Assembly: GCF_029892095.1 (NCBI RefSeq)
Contig: NZ_JARZAE010000004.1
Coordinates: forward strand, 2,170,001 to 2,234,000
From: Kitasatospora sp. MAP12-44
GTDB lineage: Bacteria > Actinomycetota > Actinomycetes > Streptomycetales > Streptomycetaceae
Length of the DNA: 64,000 bases
Reading direction: 5' to 3'
Shown here in pieces: positions 34,217-42,665 of this stretch (within the stretch, counting starts at the first letter, position 1; the number at the start of each line of letters is the position of its first letter). The position numbers and the translations under genes were made by a program. A model generated the notes under the pieces. That model did no database searches and was not told the DNA's origin. It worked only from the letters and a program-made list of their open reading frames with translations.

Positions 34217-35533
34217 ATGAGCACCACCATCGAGACCACCTCGCTGCTGCGCTTCGCCACCGCCGGCTCCGTCGACGACGGCAAGTCCACCCTGGTCGGC
34301 CGCCTGCTGCACGACTCCAAGTCCGTGCTGTCCGACCAGCTGGAGGCCGTCGAGCACGCCTCGCGCAAGCGCGGCCAGGACGTCCCGGACCTGGCGCTGC
34401 TCACCGACGGCCTGCGCGCCGAGCGCGAGCAGGGCATCACCATCGACGTCGCCTACCGCTACTTCGCCACCCCCAAGCGGCGGTTCATCCTCGCCGACAC
34501 CCCCGGTCACGTGCAGTACACCCGCAACATGGTCACCGGCGCCTCCACCGCCGAGCTGGCCGTGGTGCTGGTCGACGCCCGCAACGGCGTCGTCGAGCAG
34601 ACCCGCCGGCACGCCGCCGTCGCCGCGCTGCTGCGCGTGCCGCACGTCGTACTGGCCGTCAACAAGATGGACCTGACCGACTACGCCGAGCCCGTCTTCG
34701 CGGCCATCGCCGCCGAGTTCACCGCCTACGCGGCCTCGCTCGGCATCGGCGACATCACCGCGATCCCGATCTCGGCACTGGCCGGCGACAACGTCGTCGA
34801 GCCCTCCGCCCACATGGACTGGTACGGCGGCCCGACCCTGCTGGAGCACCTGGAGACGGTGCAGGTGGCCGGCGCCTCGGGCGACGAACCGGCCCGCTTC
34901 CCGGTCCAGTACGTGATCCGCCCGCAGTCCGGTGAGTTCCGCGACTACCGGGGCTACGCGGGCCAGTTGGCCTCCGGCGTGCTGCGCACCGGCGACACCG
35001 TCACCGTGCTGCCCTCGGGGCGGACCACCACGGTGGCGGGCATCGACGTGCTCGGCAGCGACACCGGCATCGCCTTCGCCCCGCAGTCGGTCACCGTCCG
35101 CCTCAGCGAGGACATCGACATCTCACGCGGCGACCTGATCGCCTCGGGCCCGGTGGCCCCGGCCACCAAAGACATCGAGGCCACCGTCTGCCACCTGCAC
35201 GAGCGGCCGCTGCGCGCCGGCGACAAGGTGCTGCTCAAGCACACCACCCGCACGGTGCGCGCGCTGGTCAAGGAGATCTCCTACCGGATCGACATCGACA
35301 GCCTCGAACAGCGCACCGGCTCCCAGGAGTTGAACGTCAACGACATCGGCCACGTGGTGCTGCGCACCGCCGAGCCGCTGGCGCTGGACGACTACACCGC
35401 CAACCGCCGCACCGGCTCGTTCCTGCTGATCGACCCGGCCGACGGCACCACGCTCACCGCCGGTATGGCCGGCGGGACGCTGGGCACCGCCGTGGCGGCG
35501 ATCCCCGACGCGTTCGAGGAGGACTGGGTCTGA
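34217..35533 (+). CDS. cysN: Sulfate adenylyltransferase subunit CysN
   Basis: 438 aa, the GTPase subunit of ATP sulfurylase without a fused APS kinase (cysC is separate). Motifs: GSVDDGKSTLVGRLL (G1), EREQGITIDVAYRYF, DTPGHVQYTRNM (G3), VNKMDL (G4) and an elongation-factor-like barrel C-terminus. Its stop shares TGATG with a small downstream ORF. Confidence 0.96.
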   Translation: MSTTIETTSLLRFATAGSVDDGKSTLVGRLLHDSKSVLSDQLEAVEHASRKRGQDVPDLALLTDGLRAEREQGITIDVAYRYFATPKRRFILADTPGHVQYTRNMVTGASTAELAVVLVDARNGVVEQTRRHAAVAALLRVPHVVLAVNKMDLTDYAEPVFAAIAAEFTAYAASLGIGDITAIPISALAGDNVVEPSAHMDWYGGPTLLEHLETVQVAGASGDEPARFPVQYVIRPQSGEFRDYRGYAGQLASGVLRTGDTVTVLPSGRTTTVAGIDVLGSDTGIAFAPQSVTVRLSEDIDISRGDLIASGPVAPATKDIEATVCHLHERPLRAGDKVLLKHTTRTVRALVKEISYRIDIDSLEQRTGSQELNVNDIGHVVLRTAEPLALDDYTANRRTGSFLLIDPADGTTLTAGMAGGTLGTAVAAIPDAFEEDWV

Positions 35534-35646
35534 TGTCCGGCGAGGCGTTCTCCGGCATGGACAAGGAAGGCGGCCGCATCGGCAGCGGCGTCCTGGGCAG
35601 CGGCCAGGGCGGCATGACCCGATGTGCGTGCGGACAGGGCGTCTGA
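35533..35646 (+). CDS. 37-aa ORF ending in a Cys-Ala-Cys tail, between cysN and ssuA
   Basis: Starts on the cysN stop (TGATG) and runs in frame to TGA at 35644-35646. The body is Gly/Ser-rich (GGRIGSGVLGSGQGG), and the end reads MTRCACGQGV, so two Cys codons lie near the stop, 97 bp before ssuA. An internal ATG starts the last ten codons. It may act as a second Cys-sensing leader for the ssu genes. No known homologue is recognised. Confidence 0.45.
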   Translation: MSGEAFSGMDKEGGRIGSGVLGSGQGGMTRCACGQGV

Positions 35647-35743
35647 CGACCTGTCACCGGACCCGCCGTCTTCCACAGACGGTGCCCGGCTTGCAGCACC
35701 AACGACCACCACCCCAGCCCGCTCCCGCAGAGGACGACCTCCC

Positions 35744-36895
35744 ATGGCATCCACCCAGGCATCCACGCATACGCCCACCCGCCCCGGCGCCGGTCGGGCC
35801 AGACGGTCGCTGATCGCCGCGGCCGCCGGCCTGACCGCCGTCGCCCTGCTGAGCGCGTGCAGCGGTTACGGCTCCAAGAGCGGCGACCAGGCGAGCGGCA
35901 TCCCGGCCGCCAACCCCTCGGGCACCAAGCTCTCCACGGACAGCGTCAAGATCGGCTACTTCGCCAACCTGACCCACGGCACCGCCCTGGTCGGCCTCCA
36001 GGAGGGCCTGTTCCAGAAGGAGTTGGGCGCCACCCAGATCAAGCCGCAGGTCTTCAACGCCGGCCCGGCGGAGATCGAGGCGCTGAACGCCGGCTCGATC
36101 GACATCGGCTGGGTGGGCCCCTCGCCCGCGATCAACGGCTATGTGCAGTCGCAGGGCCAGGACCTGAAGATCATCGGCGGCTCGGCCTCCGGCGGCGTCA
36201 AGCTGGTGGTCAACCCGGCGAAGATCACCTCGCTGGACGACCTCAAGGGCAAGAAGATCGCCACCCCGCAGCTGGGCAACACCCAGGACGTGGCACTGCT
36301 CAACTACCTTGCGGGGAAGGGCTTCAAGGAGGACCCCCAGTCCGGCAAGGGCGATGTCTCGGTGATCCGCACCGACAACAAGGTCACCCCGGACGCCTAC
36401 ACCTCCGGCGCCATCGACGGCGCCTGGGTGCCCGAGCCCACCGCCTCCGCGCTGGTGGCCAAGGGAGCCAAGGTGCTGCTCGACGAGAGCGACCTCTGGC
36501 CCAACAAGCAGTTCGTGATCACCAACCTCGTCGTCTCGCAGAAGTTCCTGACCGCCCACCCGGACGTGGTGGAGGCCGTGCTGCGCGGCTCGGTGAACAC
36601 CAACGCGTTCATCAAGGCCAACCCGGCCAAGGCCGAGCAGGACGCCAACGACGCCATCAAGGCGGCCGGCGGCAGCTCGCTGCCCCCGGCGGTGCTCGAC
36701 CCCGCGTGGGCCGGCATCCAGTTCCTGGACGACCCGCTGGCCGGCACCCTGCAGGCCGAGGCCGACCACGCGGTCACCGCCGGGCTGCTGAAGAAGCCGA
36801 ACATCTCCGGAATCTACGACCTCACCCTGCTCAACAAGGTGCTCAAGGCGGCCGGCCAACCGGCCGTCTCCGCCGACGGGCTCGGCACCTCCTGA
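35744..36895 (+). CDS. ssuA: Sulfonate-type ABC transporter substrate-binding lipoprotein
   Basis: 383 aa. Signal peptide with lipobox VALLSACSG (Cys about 39) places it outside the membrane. The fold is the SsuA/NMT1 type (DSVKIGYFANLTHGTALVGLQEGLF, NAGSIDIGWVGPSPAINGY, LKGKKIATPQLGNTQDVAL). Family substrates are sulfonates, taurine or nitrate; the sulfur operon argues for sulfonates or another sulfur source. ATG at 35744 precedes the charged n-region. ssuB and ssuC follow. Confidence 0.9.
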   Translation: MASTQASTHTPTRPGAGRARRSLIAAAAGLTAVALLSACSGYGSKSGDQASGIPAANPSGTKLSTDSVKIGYFANLTHGTALVGLQEGLFQKELGATQIKPQVFNAGPAEIEALNAGSIDIGWVGPSPAINGYVQSQGQDLKIIGGSASGGVKLVVNPAKITSLDDLKGKKIATPQLGNTQDVALLNYLAGKGFKEDPQSGKGDVSVIRTDNKVTPDAYTSGAIDGAWVPEPTASALVAKGAKVLLDESDLWPNKQFVITNLVVSQKFLTAHPDVVEAVLRGSVNTNAFIKANPAKAEQDANDAIKAAGGSSLPPAVLDPAWAGIQFLDDPLAGTLQAEADHAVTAGLLKKPNISGIYDLTLLNKVLKAAGQPAVSADGLGTS

Positions 36896-37046
36896 TCCGC
36901 GGCCCCCGCGCCGTTCCACCCCGGTAGCTCCGGTGGTCCACCCCCGCTCCGTCCCGGTCGATGCCCAATCCAAGGGACCGGGCGGGGGCGGACCCCCGGC
37001 CCCCCTTCAGCTTTCTCGCCACACACACGCCAGGAGGTGCCCGCAC

Positions 37047-37859
37047 ATGAGCACGGCACTGACCGACTCGACGCCCGCCGACGTCCCTGCTCCCGCTGAC
37101 GCGTCCACCGATGCGCCCGCCGTACGGATCTCGCACGTGCACAAGTCCTTCGGCCGTCCCGGCACCGCCAACCCGGTGCTCGACGACATCACCCTCGACG
37201 TCGCCCCGGGCGAGTTCCTCTGCCTGCTCGGCGCCTCCGGCTGCGGCAAGTCCACCCTGCTCAACCTCGTCGCCGGGCTGGACAAGCCCACCGCCGGCGA
37301 GATCGAGGTGCCCTCCGGGCGCCCCGCGCTGATGTTCCAGGAGCACGCGCTCTTCCCGTGGCTGACGGCCGGCCGCAACATCGAGCTGGCGCTGCGGCTG
37401 AACGGCGTCGCCCGCGCCGAGCGCCGCCCCGAGGCCGAGCGCCTGCTGGAGCTGGTGCGCCTGGGCGGCTCGTACGGCAAGCGGGTGCACGAGCTCTCCG
37501 GCGGCATGCGCCAGCGCGTCGCGATGGCCCGCGCGCTCGCCCAGGGCAGCCGGGTGCTGCTGATGGACGAGCCGTTCGCCGCGCTGGACGCGATCACCCG
37601 CGACGTGCTGCACGACGAGATCACCCGGATCTGGGCCGAGCGCAAGCTCACCGTCCTGTTCGTCACGCACAACGTGCGCGAGGCGGTGCGGCTCGCGCAG
37701 CGCGTCGTGCTGCTCTCCTCGCGGCCCGGCCGGGTCGCCCGCGAGTGGCAGATCGACCTGCCGCAGCCGCGTCGCATCGAGTCGGCCGGCGTGGCCGACC
37801 TGTCCGTCGAGATCACCGAAGAACTGCGTGGGGAGATCCGCCGCCATGGCCAGCACTGA
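37047..37859 (+). CDS. ssuB: ABC transporter ATP-binding protein (SsuB type)
   Basis: 270 aa. Walker A LGASGCGKSTLL, signature LSGGMRQRVAMARAL, Walker B RVLLMDEPFAALD and switch His in FVTHNVREA are all intact. It powers the SsuA-SsuC importer. ATG at 37047 has CAGGAGGTG upstream. Its end overlaps ssuC by 14 bp. Confidence 0.94.
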   Translation: MSTALTDSTPADVPAPADASTDAPAVRISHVHKSFGRPGTANPVLDDITLDVAPGEFLCLLGASGCGKSTLLNLVAGLDKPTAGEIEVPSGRPALMFQEHALFPWLTAGRNIELALRLNGVARAERRPEAERLLELVRLGGSYGKRVHELSGGMRQRVAMARALAQGSRVLLMDEPFAALDAITRDVLHDEITRIWAERKLTVLFVTHNVREAVRLAQRVVLLSSRPGRVAREWQIDLPQPRRIESAGVADLSVEITEELRGEIRRHGQH

Positions 37860-38739
37860 GACCGCCGCCGCGCCTCCCCGCAACGACCTCACCGGAGTCG
37901 AGGCCGGCCTGGACGCCCTGGACTCCGTGCAGATCCAGCGCGCCCCGATCGGCCAGCTGCTGCGCCAGAAGGCGCTGCCGCCGCTGATCGGCGTGCTGCT
38001 GGTGCTCGGCGTCTGGCAGCTCACGTACAGCCTGCACGTCACCGCCTCCTACAACCTGCCCAGCCCGGCGAACGTCTGGAGCAGCCTGAACGACCTGTGG
38101 ACCGCCGGGACGCTCTTCTCGATCATCTGGACCAGCCTGTGGCGCGGCATCGTCGGCTTCGTCGCCGCGGTCGCCATCGGCACCCCGATCGGCCTGCTGG
38201 TCGCCCGGGTCAAGCCGGTGCGCGCGGCGATCGGCCCGATCCTGCAGGGCCTGCAGTCGCTGCCCTCGGTCGCCTGGGTGCCGGCCGCGGTGATCTGGCT
38301 GGGCATCAACGACTCGATGATGTACGCGGTGATCCTGCTGGGCGCGGTGCCCTCGATCGCCAACGGCCTGGTGGCCGGCATCGACCAGGTGCCGCCGCTC
38401 TTCCTGCGCGCCGGACGCACCCTGGGCGCCAGCGGCATCTCCAACGCGCGGCACATCCTGCTGCCCGCCGCCCTGCCCGGCTACCTGGCCGGCCTCAAGC
38501 AGGGCTGGGCCTTCTCCTGGCGCTCGCTGATGGCCGCCGAACTGGTCGCCAGCTCGCCGGATCTGGGCCTGGGCCTGGGCCGCTACCTGGAGAACCAGCG
38601 GGAGGGGATGAGCATGCCCGGCGTGCTGCTCGGCATCATCCTGATCCTGCTGGTCGGTGTGGCGATCGACCTGCTGATCTTCTCGCCGATCGAACGCCGC
38701 GTGCTGCGCAGCCGCGGCCTGCTGGCCACCGGCCGCTGA
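37846..38739 (+). CDS. ssuC: ABC transporter permease (SsuC type)
   Basis: 297 aa. About six transmembrane helices, with the EAA-like cytoplasmic loop near ELVASSPDLGLGLGRYLENQ and the periplasmic-binding-type topology of SsuC/TauC (RGIVGFVAAVAIGTPIGLLVARVKPV). The N-terminus has a 45-residue soluble extension. GGGGAG precedes ATG at 37846. Followed after 3 bp by cbiX. Confidence 0.93.
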   Translation: MASTETAAAPPRNDLTGVEAGLDALDSVQIQRAPIGQLLRQKALPPLIGVLLVLGVWQLTYSLHVTASYNLPSPANVWSSLNDLWTAGTLFSIIWTSLWRGIVGFVAAVAIGTPIGLLVARVKPVRAAIGPILQGLQSLPSVAWVPAAVIWLGINDSMMYAVILLGAVPSIANGLVAGIDQVPPLFLRAGRTLGASGISNARHILLPAALPGYLAGLKQGWAFSWRSLMAAELVASSPDLGLGLGRYLENQREGMSMPGVLLGIILILLVGVAIDLLIFSPIERRVLRSRGLLATGR

Positions 38740-38742
38740 GCC

Positions 38743-39486
38743 ATGTCCCCTGTCCTCCTCCTGATCGCCCACGGCAGCCGCGACCCCCGGCACGCCGCCA
38801 CGGTCGAGGCGCTGGCCTGCGAAGTCCGGCTGCTCCGACCGGAGTCGGACCTCGCCACGGCCTACCTCGACCACTGCGCGCCGCGCATCGCCCAGGTGGT
38901 GGGCCGACTGGCGGGCCGGCCGGCGGTGGCCGTCCCGCTGCTGCTCAACCGGGCCTTCCACGCCAAGCACGACATCCCCGCGGCGCTGCTGGCGGCGGGC
39001 TGCGAGCTTCCCGTGGCCGACGTGCTCGGGCCCTCACCGCTGCTGCTCGACGCGCTGGACCGCCGGCTCGCCGACGCCGGCCTGCCCGTCCACTCGGCCA
39101 CCGAGCGCGCCCGGACGGGCGTGGTGCTCGCGGCGGCCGGCTCCTCCGACCCCGCCGCCGACGCCGCCACCCGGGCGCTCGCCGAACAGTGGCGCCGCAC
39201 CCGCGGCTGGGCCGCCGTGGAGGTGGCCTACGCCTCGGCCGGCGGCCCGCGCGTCCCCGACGCCCTGGCCGCGCTGCGCGCCCGCGGCGCCACCCGGACG
39301 GCGGTCGCCCCCTACCTGCTGGCGCCGGGACTGCTCCCCGACCGCATCGCCGCCGCAGCCACCGACGCCGACGCCGACGTGCTGGCCCCCGTCCTCGGCG
39401 CCGCCCCCGAGCTGGCCTGCCTCCTGCTGCAGCGCTACGACGCCGCCGCTGCCGCAGCCGCTGTGGCCACCGCTGCCGCAGCCTGA
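38743..39486 (+). CDS. sirB: Sirohydrochlorin chelatase (CbiX/SirB family)
   Basis: 247 aa with two CbiX-like halves. The first has LLLIAHGSRDPRHAA (catalytic His) and LLLNRAFHAKHDIP; the second has VVLAAAGSSDPAADAATRAL. It inserts Fe2+ (siroheme) or Co2+ into sirohydrochlorin. Ending the sulfur operon it most probably supplies siroheme for the sulfite reductase. The C-terminus is Ala-rich. ATG at 38743 is 3 bp after the ssuC stop. Confidence 0.92.
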   Translation: MSPVLLLIAHGSRDPRHAATVEALACEVRLLRPESDLATAYLDHCAPRIAQVVGRLAGRPAVAVPLLLNRAFHAKHDIPAALLAAGCELPVADVLGPSPLLLDALDRRLADAGLPVHSATERARTGVVLAAAGSSDPAADAATRALAEQWRRTRGWAAVEVAYASAGGPRVPDALAALRARGATRTAVAPYLLAPGLLPDRIAAAATDADADVLAPVLGAAPELACLLLQRYDAAAAAAAVATAAAA

Positions 39487-39504
39487 ACTGCCCAGTAGGC
39501 CGCG

Positions 39505-40092
39505 CTACTCCCGGGTCGTAGTCGCGAACACCCCGCGCGCGGGGGTTCCGTCCGGCCAGGTCCATCCGGCAACGAGGTGCCGGGGCGCCCCCTCATCGAC
39601 CTCCGCCGACCTCAGGACGCGCCGGATCTCGACGTGCTGTGCGTCGTGGTGTGCGTCGTGCTCAGTGCCGTGGACGCGGACGGTCGGGTCGAGGGTGTCG
39701 CTCTCGTCCTGGTGCTGCGCCACCGCCTGCCCGCGCAGCAGGGCCCGCAACTGGGCGGTCACCACCGGGTCGTGGACACCGTCGTAAACCCACCGGGTGC
39801 CCAGTACCCCGTGCTCGCAGGTGCCGACCAGTGCCTCACGGGAGGCACCTTCGAGCGGGGCACCGCGGTAGCCCATCGGAACCAGGTAGGCCGTGTGCTC
39901 GGGGGCAGCGGTGTCGACGACGACCAGGAACTCGATCCCGACCTCGCCCTCCGGGTCGTCCAACCGGAAGCCGCCGCCCCTGACCAGCTCCGGGGCCCCG
40001 GCGTGCGCCGAATACCAGGGCTGGGACGGCAGCCACTCGGTGAGGAGTTCCCGCTTGGTCGGGGTGACAGTGGTGTTGTGGACAATGGCCAT
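39505..40092 (-). CDS. Maltokinase N-terminal-cap-like hypothetical protein
   Basis: 195 aa. The N-terminus TKRELLTEWLPSQPWYSA and the following beta strands (EVGIEFLVVVDTAAPEHTAYLVPMGYRG) resemble the N-terminal cap domain of maltokinases, without a kinase domain after it. Such stand-alone cap proteins are found in Streptomyces. The function is unknown. It converges on the sulfur operon. ATG at 40092 has AGGGGG upstream, and the IS605 element begins within about 20 bp of its start, so its promoter may be displaced. Confidence 0.75.
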   Translation of the reverse strand: MAIVHNTTVTPTKRELLTEWLPSQPWYSAHAGAPELVRGGGFRLDDPEGEVGIEFLVVVDTAAPEHTAYLVPMGYRGAPLEGASREALVGTCEHGVLGTRWVYDGVHDPVVTAQLRALLRGQAVAQHQDESDTLDPTVRVHGTEHDAHHDAQHVEIRRVLRSAEVDEGAPRHLVAGWTWPDGTPARGVFATTTRE

Positions 40093-40113
40093 CCCCCTAT
40101 CTTCGCAGGGAAT

Positions 40114-40131
40114 CCCGGCCTTCAGGCCGGG
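40114..40131. repeat. Left-end subterminal hairpin of the IS605-type element
   Basis: Perfect 7-bp arms CCCGGCC and GGCCGGG around TTCA. Subterminal hairpins of this type are what HUH TnpA enzymes bind. Confidence 0.75.
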
Positions 40132-40198
40132 CGGGAATGCGATCCTTGGCCCGGAGCCGCGAAGCGGCGAAGTTCGCTGCGAAGACTGGTGCGCAGCG

Positions 40199-40627
40199 TC
40201 AGGCGGGCCGCTTCTGGTTCTCGATGTACTCCTTCACGATGCTTAGCGGCGCGCCGCCGCAGGACCCCGCGAAGTACGAGGGTGCCCAGAACACCGAGCC
40301 CGTCCCGATGCGGTTGATCCGTCCGGTGTACTCGGCCCGCAGGTAGCGGGAGCTGACGCCCTTGAGGCTGTTGACCAGCTTGGACAGGGCGACCTTCGGC
40401 GGGTAGTGCACCAGCAGGTGGACGTGATCGCCTTCGCCGTTGAATTCCCGCAGCTCCGCACCGAAGCTCTCGCATACGTCCCGCATGATCGCCTCGCAGC
40501 GCGTCAGCATCTCGTCGTTGAAGACCTCACGTCGGCACTTGGTGACGAACACCAAGTGTGCGTGCAGGTGATAGACGACATGGTTTCCCCGGCGGATATC
40601 AGGATCTGGTTCCCAGCGTGGTGACAT
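40199..40627 (-). CDS. tnpA: IS200/IS605 family transposase TnpA (Y1 HUH)
   Basis: 142 aa, full length. The HUH motif is HVH in GEGDHVHLLVHY (about residue 67-69), and the catalytic tyrosine is in IVKEYIENQ (about 135). It moves single-stranded DNA by nicking at the element ends. ATG at 40627. Only 47 bp separate it from the divergent tnpB, and that gap holds TTGACA-like promoter elements. The decayed copy at 19.6 kb matches its C-terminal half. Confidence 0.93.
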   Translation of the reverse strand: MSPRWEPDPDIRRGNHVVYHLHAHLVFVTKCRREVFNDEMLTRCEAIMRDVCESFGAELREFNGEGDHVHLLVHYPPKVALSKLVNSLKGVSSRYLRAEYTGRINRIGTGSVFWAPSYFAGSCGGAPLSIVKEYIENQKRPA

Positions 40628-40674
40628 CCGCCAAGTTTGACAGCTGTTAAGGTGACCTGCGACCAGAAAGGGGG

Positions 40675-41910
40675 GTGGACCCGTTGGACACGCAGATCCG
40701 TACGTACAAGTTCCTCATGCGACCCACCGCCCGTCAGGTCCAGGCCCTCGCCGCGATGCTGGTCGACCACTGCTCGCTCTACAACGGGGCCTTGGAGGAA
40801 CGGCGCGACGCCTACCGTCACGCCTCGAAAACGACGGTCAAGTACGGCCAGCAGTCGGCGCAGCTCAAAGACATTCGGGCGTTCGACCCGCAGCGCCAGG
40901 GCCGGTGGTCGTTCTCCAGCCAGCAGGCGACGCTTCGGCGTCTGGACAAGGCGTTCGCCGCGTTCTTCCGTCGGGTCAAGTCCGGCGAGAAACCCGGATA
41001 CCCGCGCTTCCGGGGCGTGAACTGGTTCGACACGGTGGACTTCCCCAGGGACGGGGACGGCTGCCGGTGGGACTCGATGCCCGGTCACCCTCCCAGGGTC
41101 CGGTTCCAAGGTGTCGGGCACGTCAAGGTCAACCAGCACCGTCAGGTGGTCGGCAAGGTCAAGACCGTCTCGGTGAAGCGCGAGGGCAAGCGCTGGTACG
41201 TGGTGCTGACCGCCGAGCAGTCCAAGCCCGAACCGTTGGAACCCACCGGTTCGGTGGTCGGCATCGACCTGGGCATCGCCAATTTCCTCGCCGACTCCAA
41301 CGGCGGCTTCGTTTCCAACCCGCGCTTCGGCCGGGAGAACGCCGAGGCCCTCGCGCAGGCTCAGCGGCACCTGGCCACCTTCCCCCGTGCTTGCCGGGAC
41401 AAGCGCGCCAAGAAGCACCGCCGGGCCGTCGAGAAGGTCGCCGACCTGCACGGCAAGGTCCGCCGCCAACGGCTCGACCACGCGCACAAGACCGCCCTCA
41501 CCCTGGTGCGCCGGCACGATCTGATCGCGCACGAGAAGCTGAGCATCAGCAACATGGTGCGGACGCCGAAGCCAAAGCCGGACCCCGCGCGGCCGGGCGG
41601 CTTCCTGCCCAATGGTGCCGCCTCGAAGGCCGGGCTGAACAAGTCGATCACAGATGCGGGTTGGGGGGTGTTCCTCGCGATCCTCACCAGCAAGGCTGCA
41701 AGCGCCGGCCGGACGATTATCGCGGTGGACCCCCGCAACACCTCCCGGACGTGCCCACAACCCGCGTGTGGCCACGTCTCCGGGGAGAACCGAACCACTC
41801 AGGCAAAGTTCCACTGCGTACGGTGTGGCCACACGGACCACGCGGACACGGTGGGTGCCATCAACGTTCTACGGGCCGGGCTGGTCCACTGCGACGCCAA
41901 CCCGGCGTAA
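40675..41910 (+). CDS. tnpB: RNA-guided nuclease TnpB of the IS605-type element
   Basis: 411 aa. RuvC residues are present: Asp in VVGIDLGIANFL (about 198), Glu in AHEKLSISNM (about 286) and Asp in DHADTVGAINVLR (about 390). The zinc ribbon reads TCPQPACGH and CVRCGH, so its first pair is CX4C where most TnpB proteins have CX2C. TnpB is a programmable nuclease that uses an RNA made from the element's 3' end. GTG at 40675 follows AAAGGGGG; a TTG at 40684 is also possible. Confidence 0.93.
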   Translation: MDPLDTQIRTYKFLMRPTARQVQALAAMLVDHCSLYNGALEERRDAYRHASKTTVKYGQQSAQLKDIRAFDPQRQGRWSFSSQQATLRRLDKAFAAFFRRVKSGEKPGYPRFRGVNWFDTVDFPRDGDGCRWDSMPGHPPRVRFQGVGHVKVNQHRQVVGKVKTVSVKREGKRWYVVLTAEQSKPEPLEPTGSVVGIDLGIANFLADSNGGFVSNPRFGRENAEALAQAQRHLATFPRACRDKRAKKHRRAVEKVADLHGKVRRQRLDHAHKTALTLVRRHDLIAHEKLSISNMVRTPKPKPDPARPGGFLPNGAASKAGLNKSITDAGWGVFLAILTSKAASAGRTIIAVDPRNTSRTCPQPACGHVSGENRTTQAKFHCVRCGHTDHADTVGAINVLRAGLVHCDANPA

Positions 41911-41946
41911 CAGGAAGCCCCGTCCCCTTAGGGCGGGGAGGAGTCA
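41780..41946 (+). ncRNA. Predicted omega-RNA (reRNA) scaffold at the right end of the TnpB element
   Basis: In TnpB systems the guide RNA overlaps the tnpB 3' end and stops with the hairpin at the element's right end. The stem at 41918-41938 (eight base pairs, one G-T) is placed exactly there. The guide would be the host sequence after it. The 5' boundary is a guess. Confidence 0.45.
41918..41938. repeat. Right-end hairpin of the IS605-type element
   Basis: Arms CCCCGTCC and GGGCGGGG flank the loop CCTTA; stem of 8 bp with one G-T pair. It is followed by AGGAGTCAC, where the element should end. Confidence 0.75.
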
Positions 41947-42030
41947 CGTGAGCTCTCTCCCGCGTCGGTCAGGTCTGCCTTAGGGCGGAACCGCGAGGCA
42001 ACCTAGCCGATTCCGCGTCATGCTCCTTCC

Positions 42031-42504
42031 CTACACGACACTCCGCCCGGACGGTTGCCCGTAGTACCAGTGGCACCCCTCCGGGGCGGGCGGCAGGGTG
42101 CCGTCCACCAGCTCGGCCATGGCACGACCCAACTCGACGAGCGGCTCGGCGGCCACGTGCTCGGCGCCCCGCAGATCGACGGTCTCCCCGTCGAGGACGT
42201 CCCATTCCAAGGCTTCTGCAGCAGTGACGCCCCCGCGCGATGTCAGGCGCGTGCACGCTTCGTCGATCCATCCCAACAGCGCCGTCCGCTGCTCGGGGGT
42301 GAACTCGTCCAGCAGGATCGCGAAGGTACTCCCCACGACCGCGTTCACCCGCAGGCCCTGGACCACCTCGCCCCACCAGTCCGGACGCCGGGCCTCCGCC
42401 GTTTCCCCGGCCACCTGAACGGCTTCGGCAAGCAGCACACCCACCGCAACGTCGTAGGCCCAGATCATGGCATCGCCGAAGCAGATCGGTGTGGTCCTAC
42501 TCAT
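42031..42504 (-). CDS. Hypothetical protein
   Basis: 157 aa, not recognised. Mostly helical and acidic (WAYDVAVGVLLAEAVQVAGETAEA, FAILLDEFTPEQRTALLGWIDEACTRL), ends in WYYGQPSGRSVV. No cysteine pair, signal or membrane segment. ATG at 42504 has GGGGGAACG upstream; a GTG at 42516 is in frame. It lies between the IS605 element and the NUDIX gene. Confidence 0.6.
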   Translation of the reverse strand: MSRTTPICFGDAMIWAYDVAVGVLLAEAVQVAGETAEARRPDWWGEVVQGLRVNAVVGSTFAILLDEFTPEQRTALLGWIDEACTRLTSRGGVTAAEALEWDVLDGETVDLRGAEHVAAEPLVELGRAMAELVDGTLPPAPEGCHWYYGQPSGRSVV

Positions 42505-42665
42505 TCGTTCCCCCACAGCTCAGAACAGGCGCAGCCCGACCGCACTCTCCATCTCCAGGAGACTAACCCCACGCTCCGCAAGGTCGGCCCCTACGACTTC
42601 CCAGTCACACCCGGCGGGCCCACCCTCGTCGACCGCGACGCCTGGCCCTGCCACCAGTGCTGTCG

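Larger units (their letters stand above)
40105..41946 (+). mobile_element. IS200/IS605-type element with divergent tnpA and tnpB
   Basis: The left end carries hairpin CCCGGCC-TTCA-GGCCGGG (40114-40131). tnpA runs left, tnpB runs right, and the right end carries a stem of CCCCGTCC and GGGCGGGG arms (41918-41938), then GAGGAGTCAC. No terminal inverted repeats are expected for this family. Both transposase and TnpB reading frames are open and keep their catalytic residues, so the unit may be active. Boundaries are estimated from the hairpins. Confidence 0.8.
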
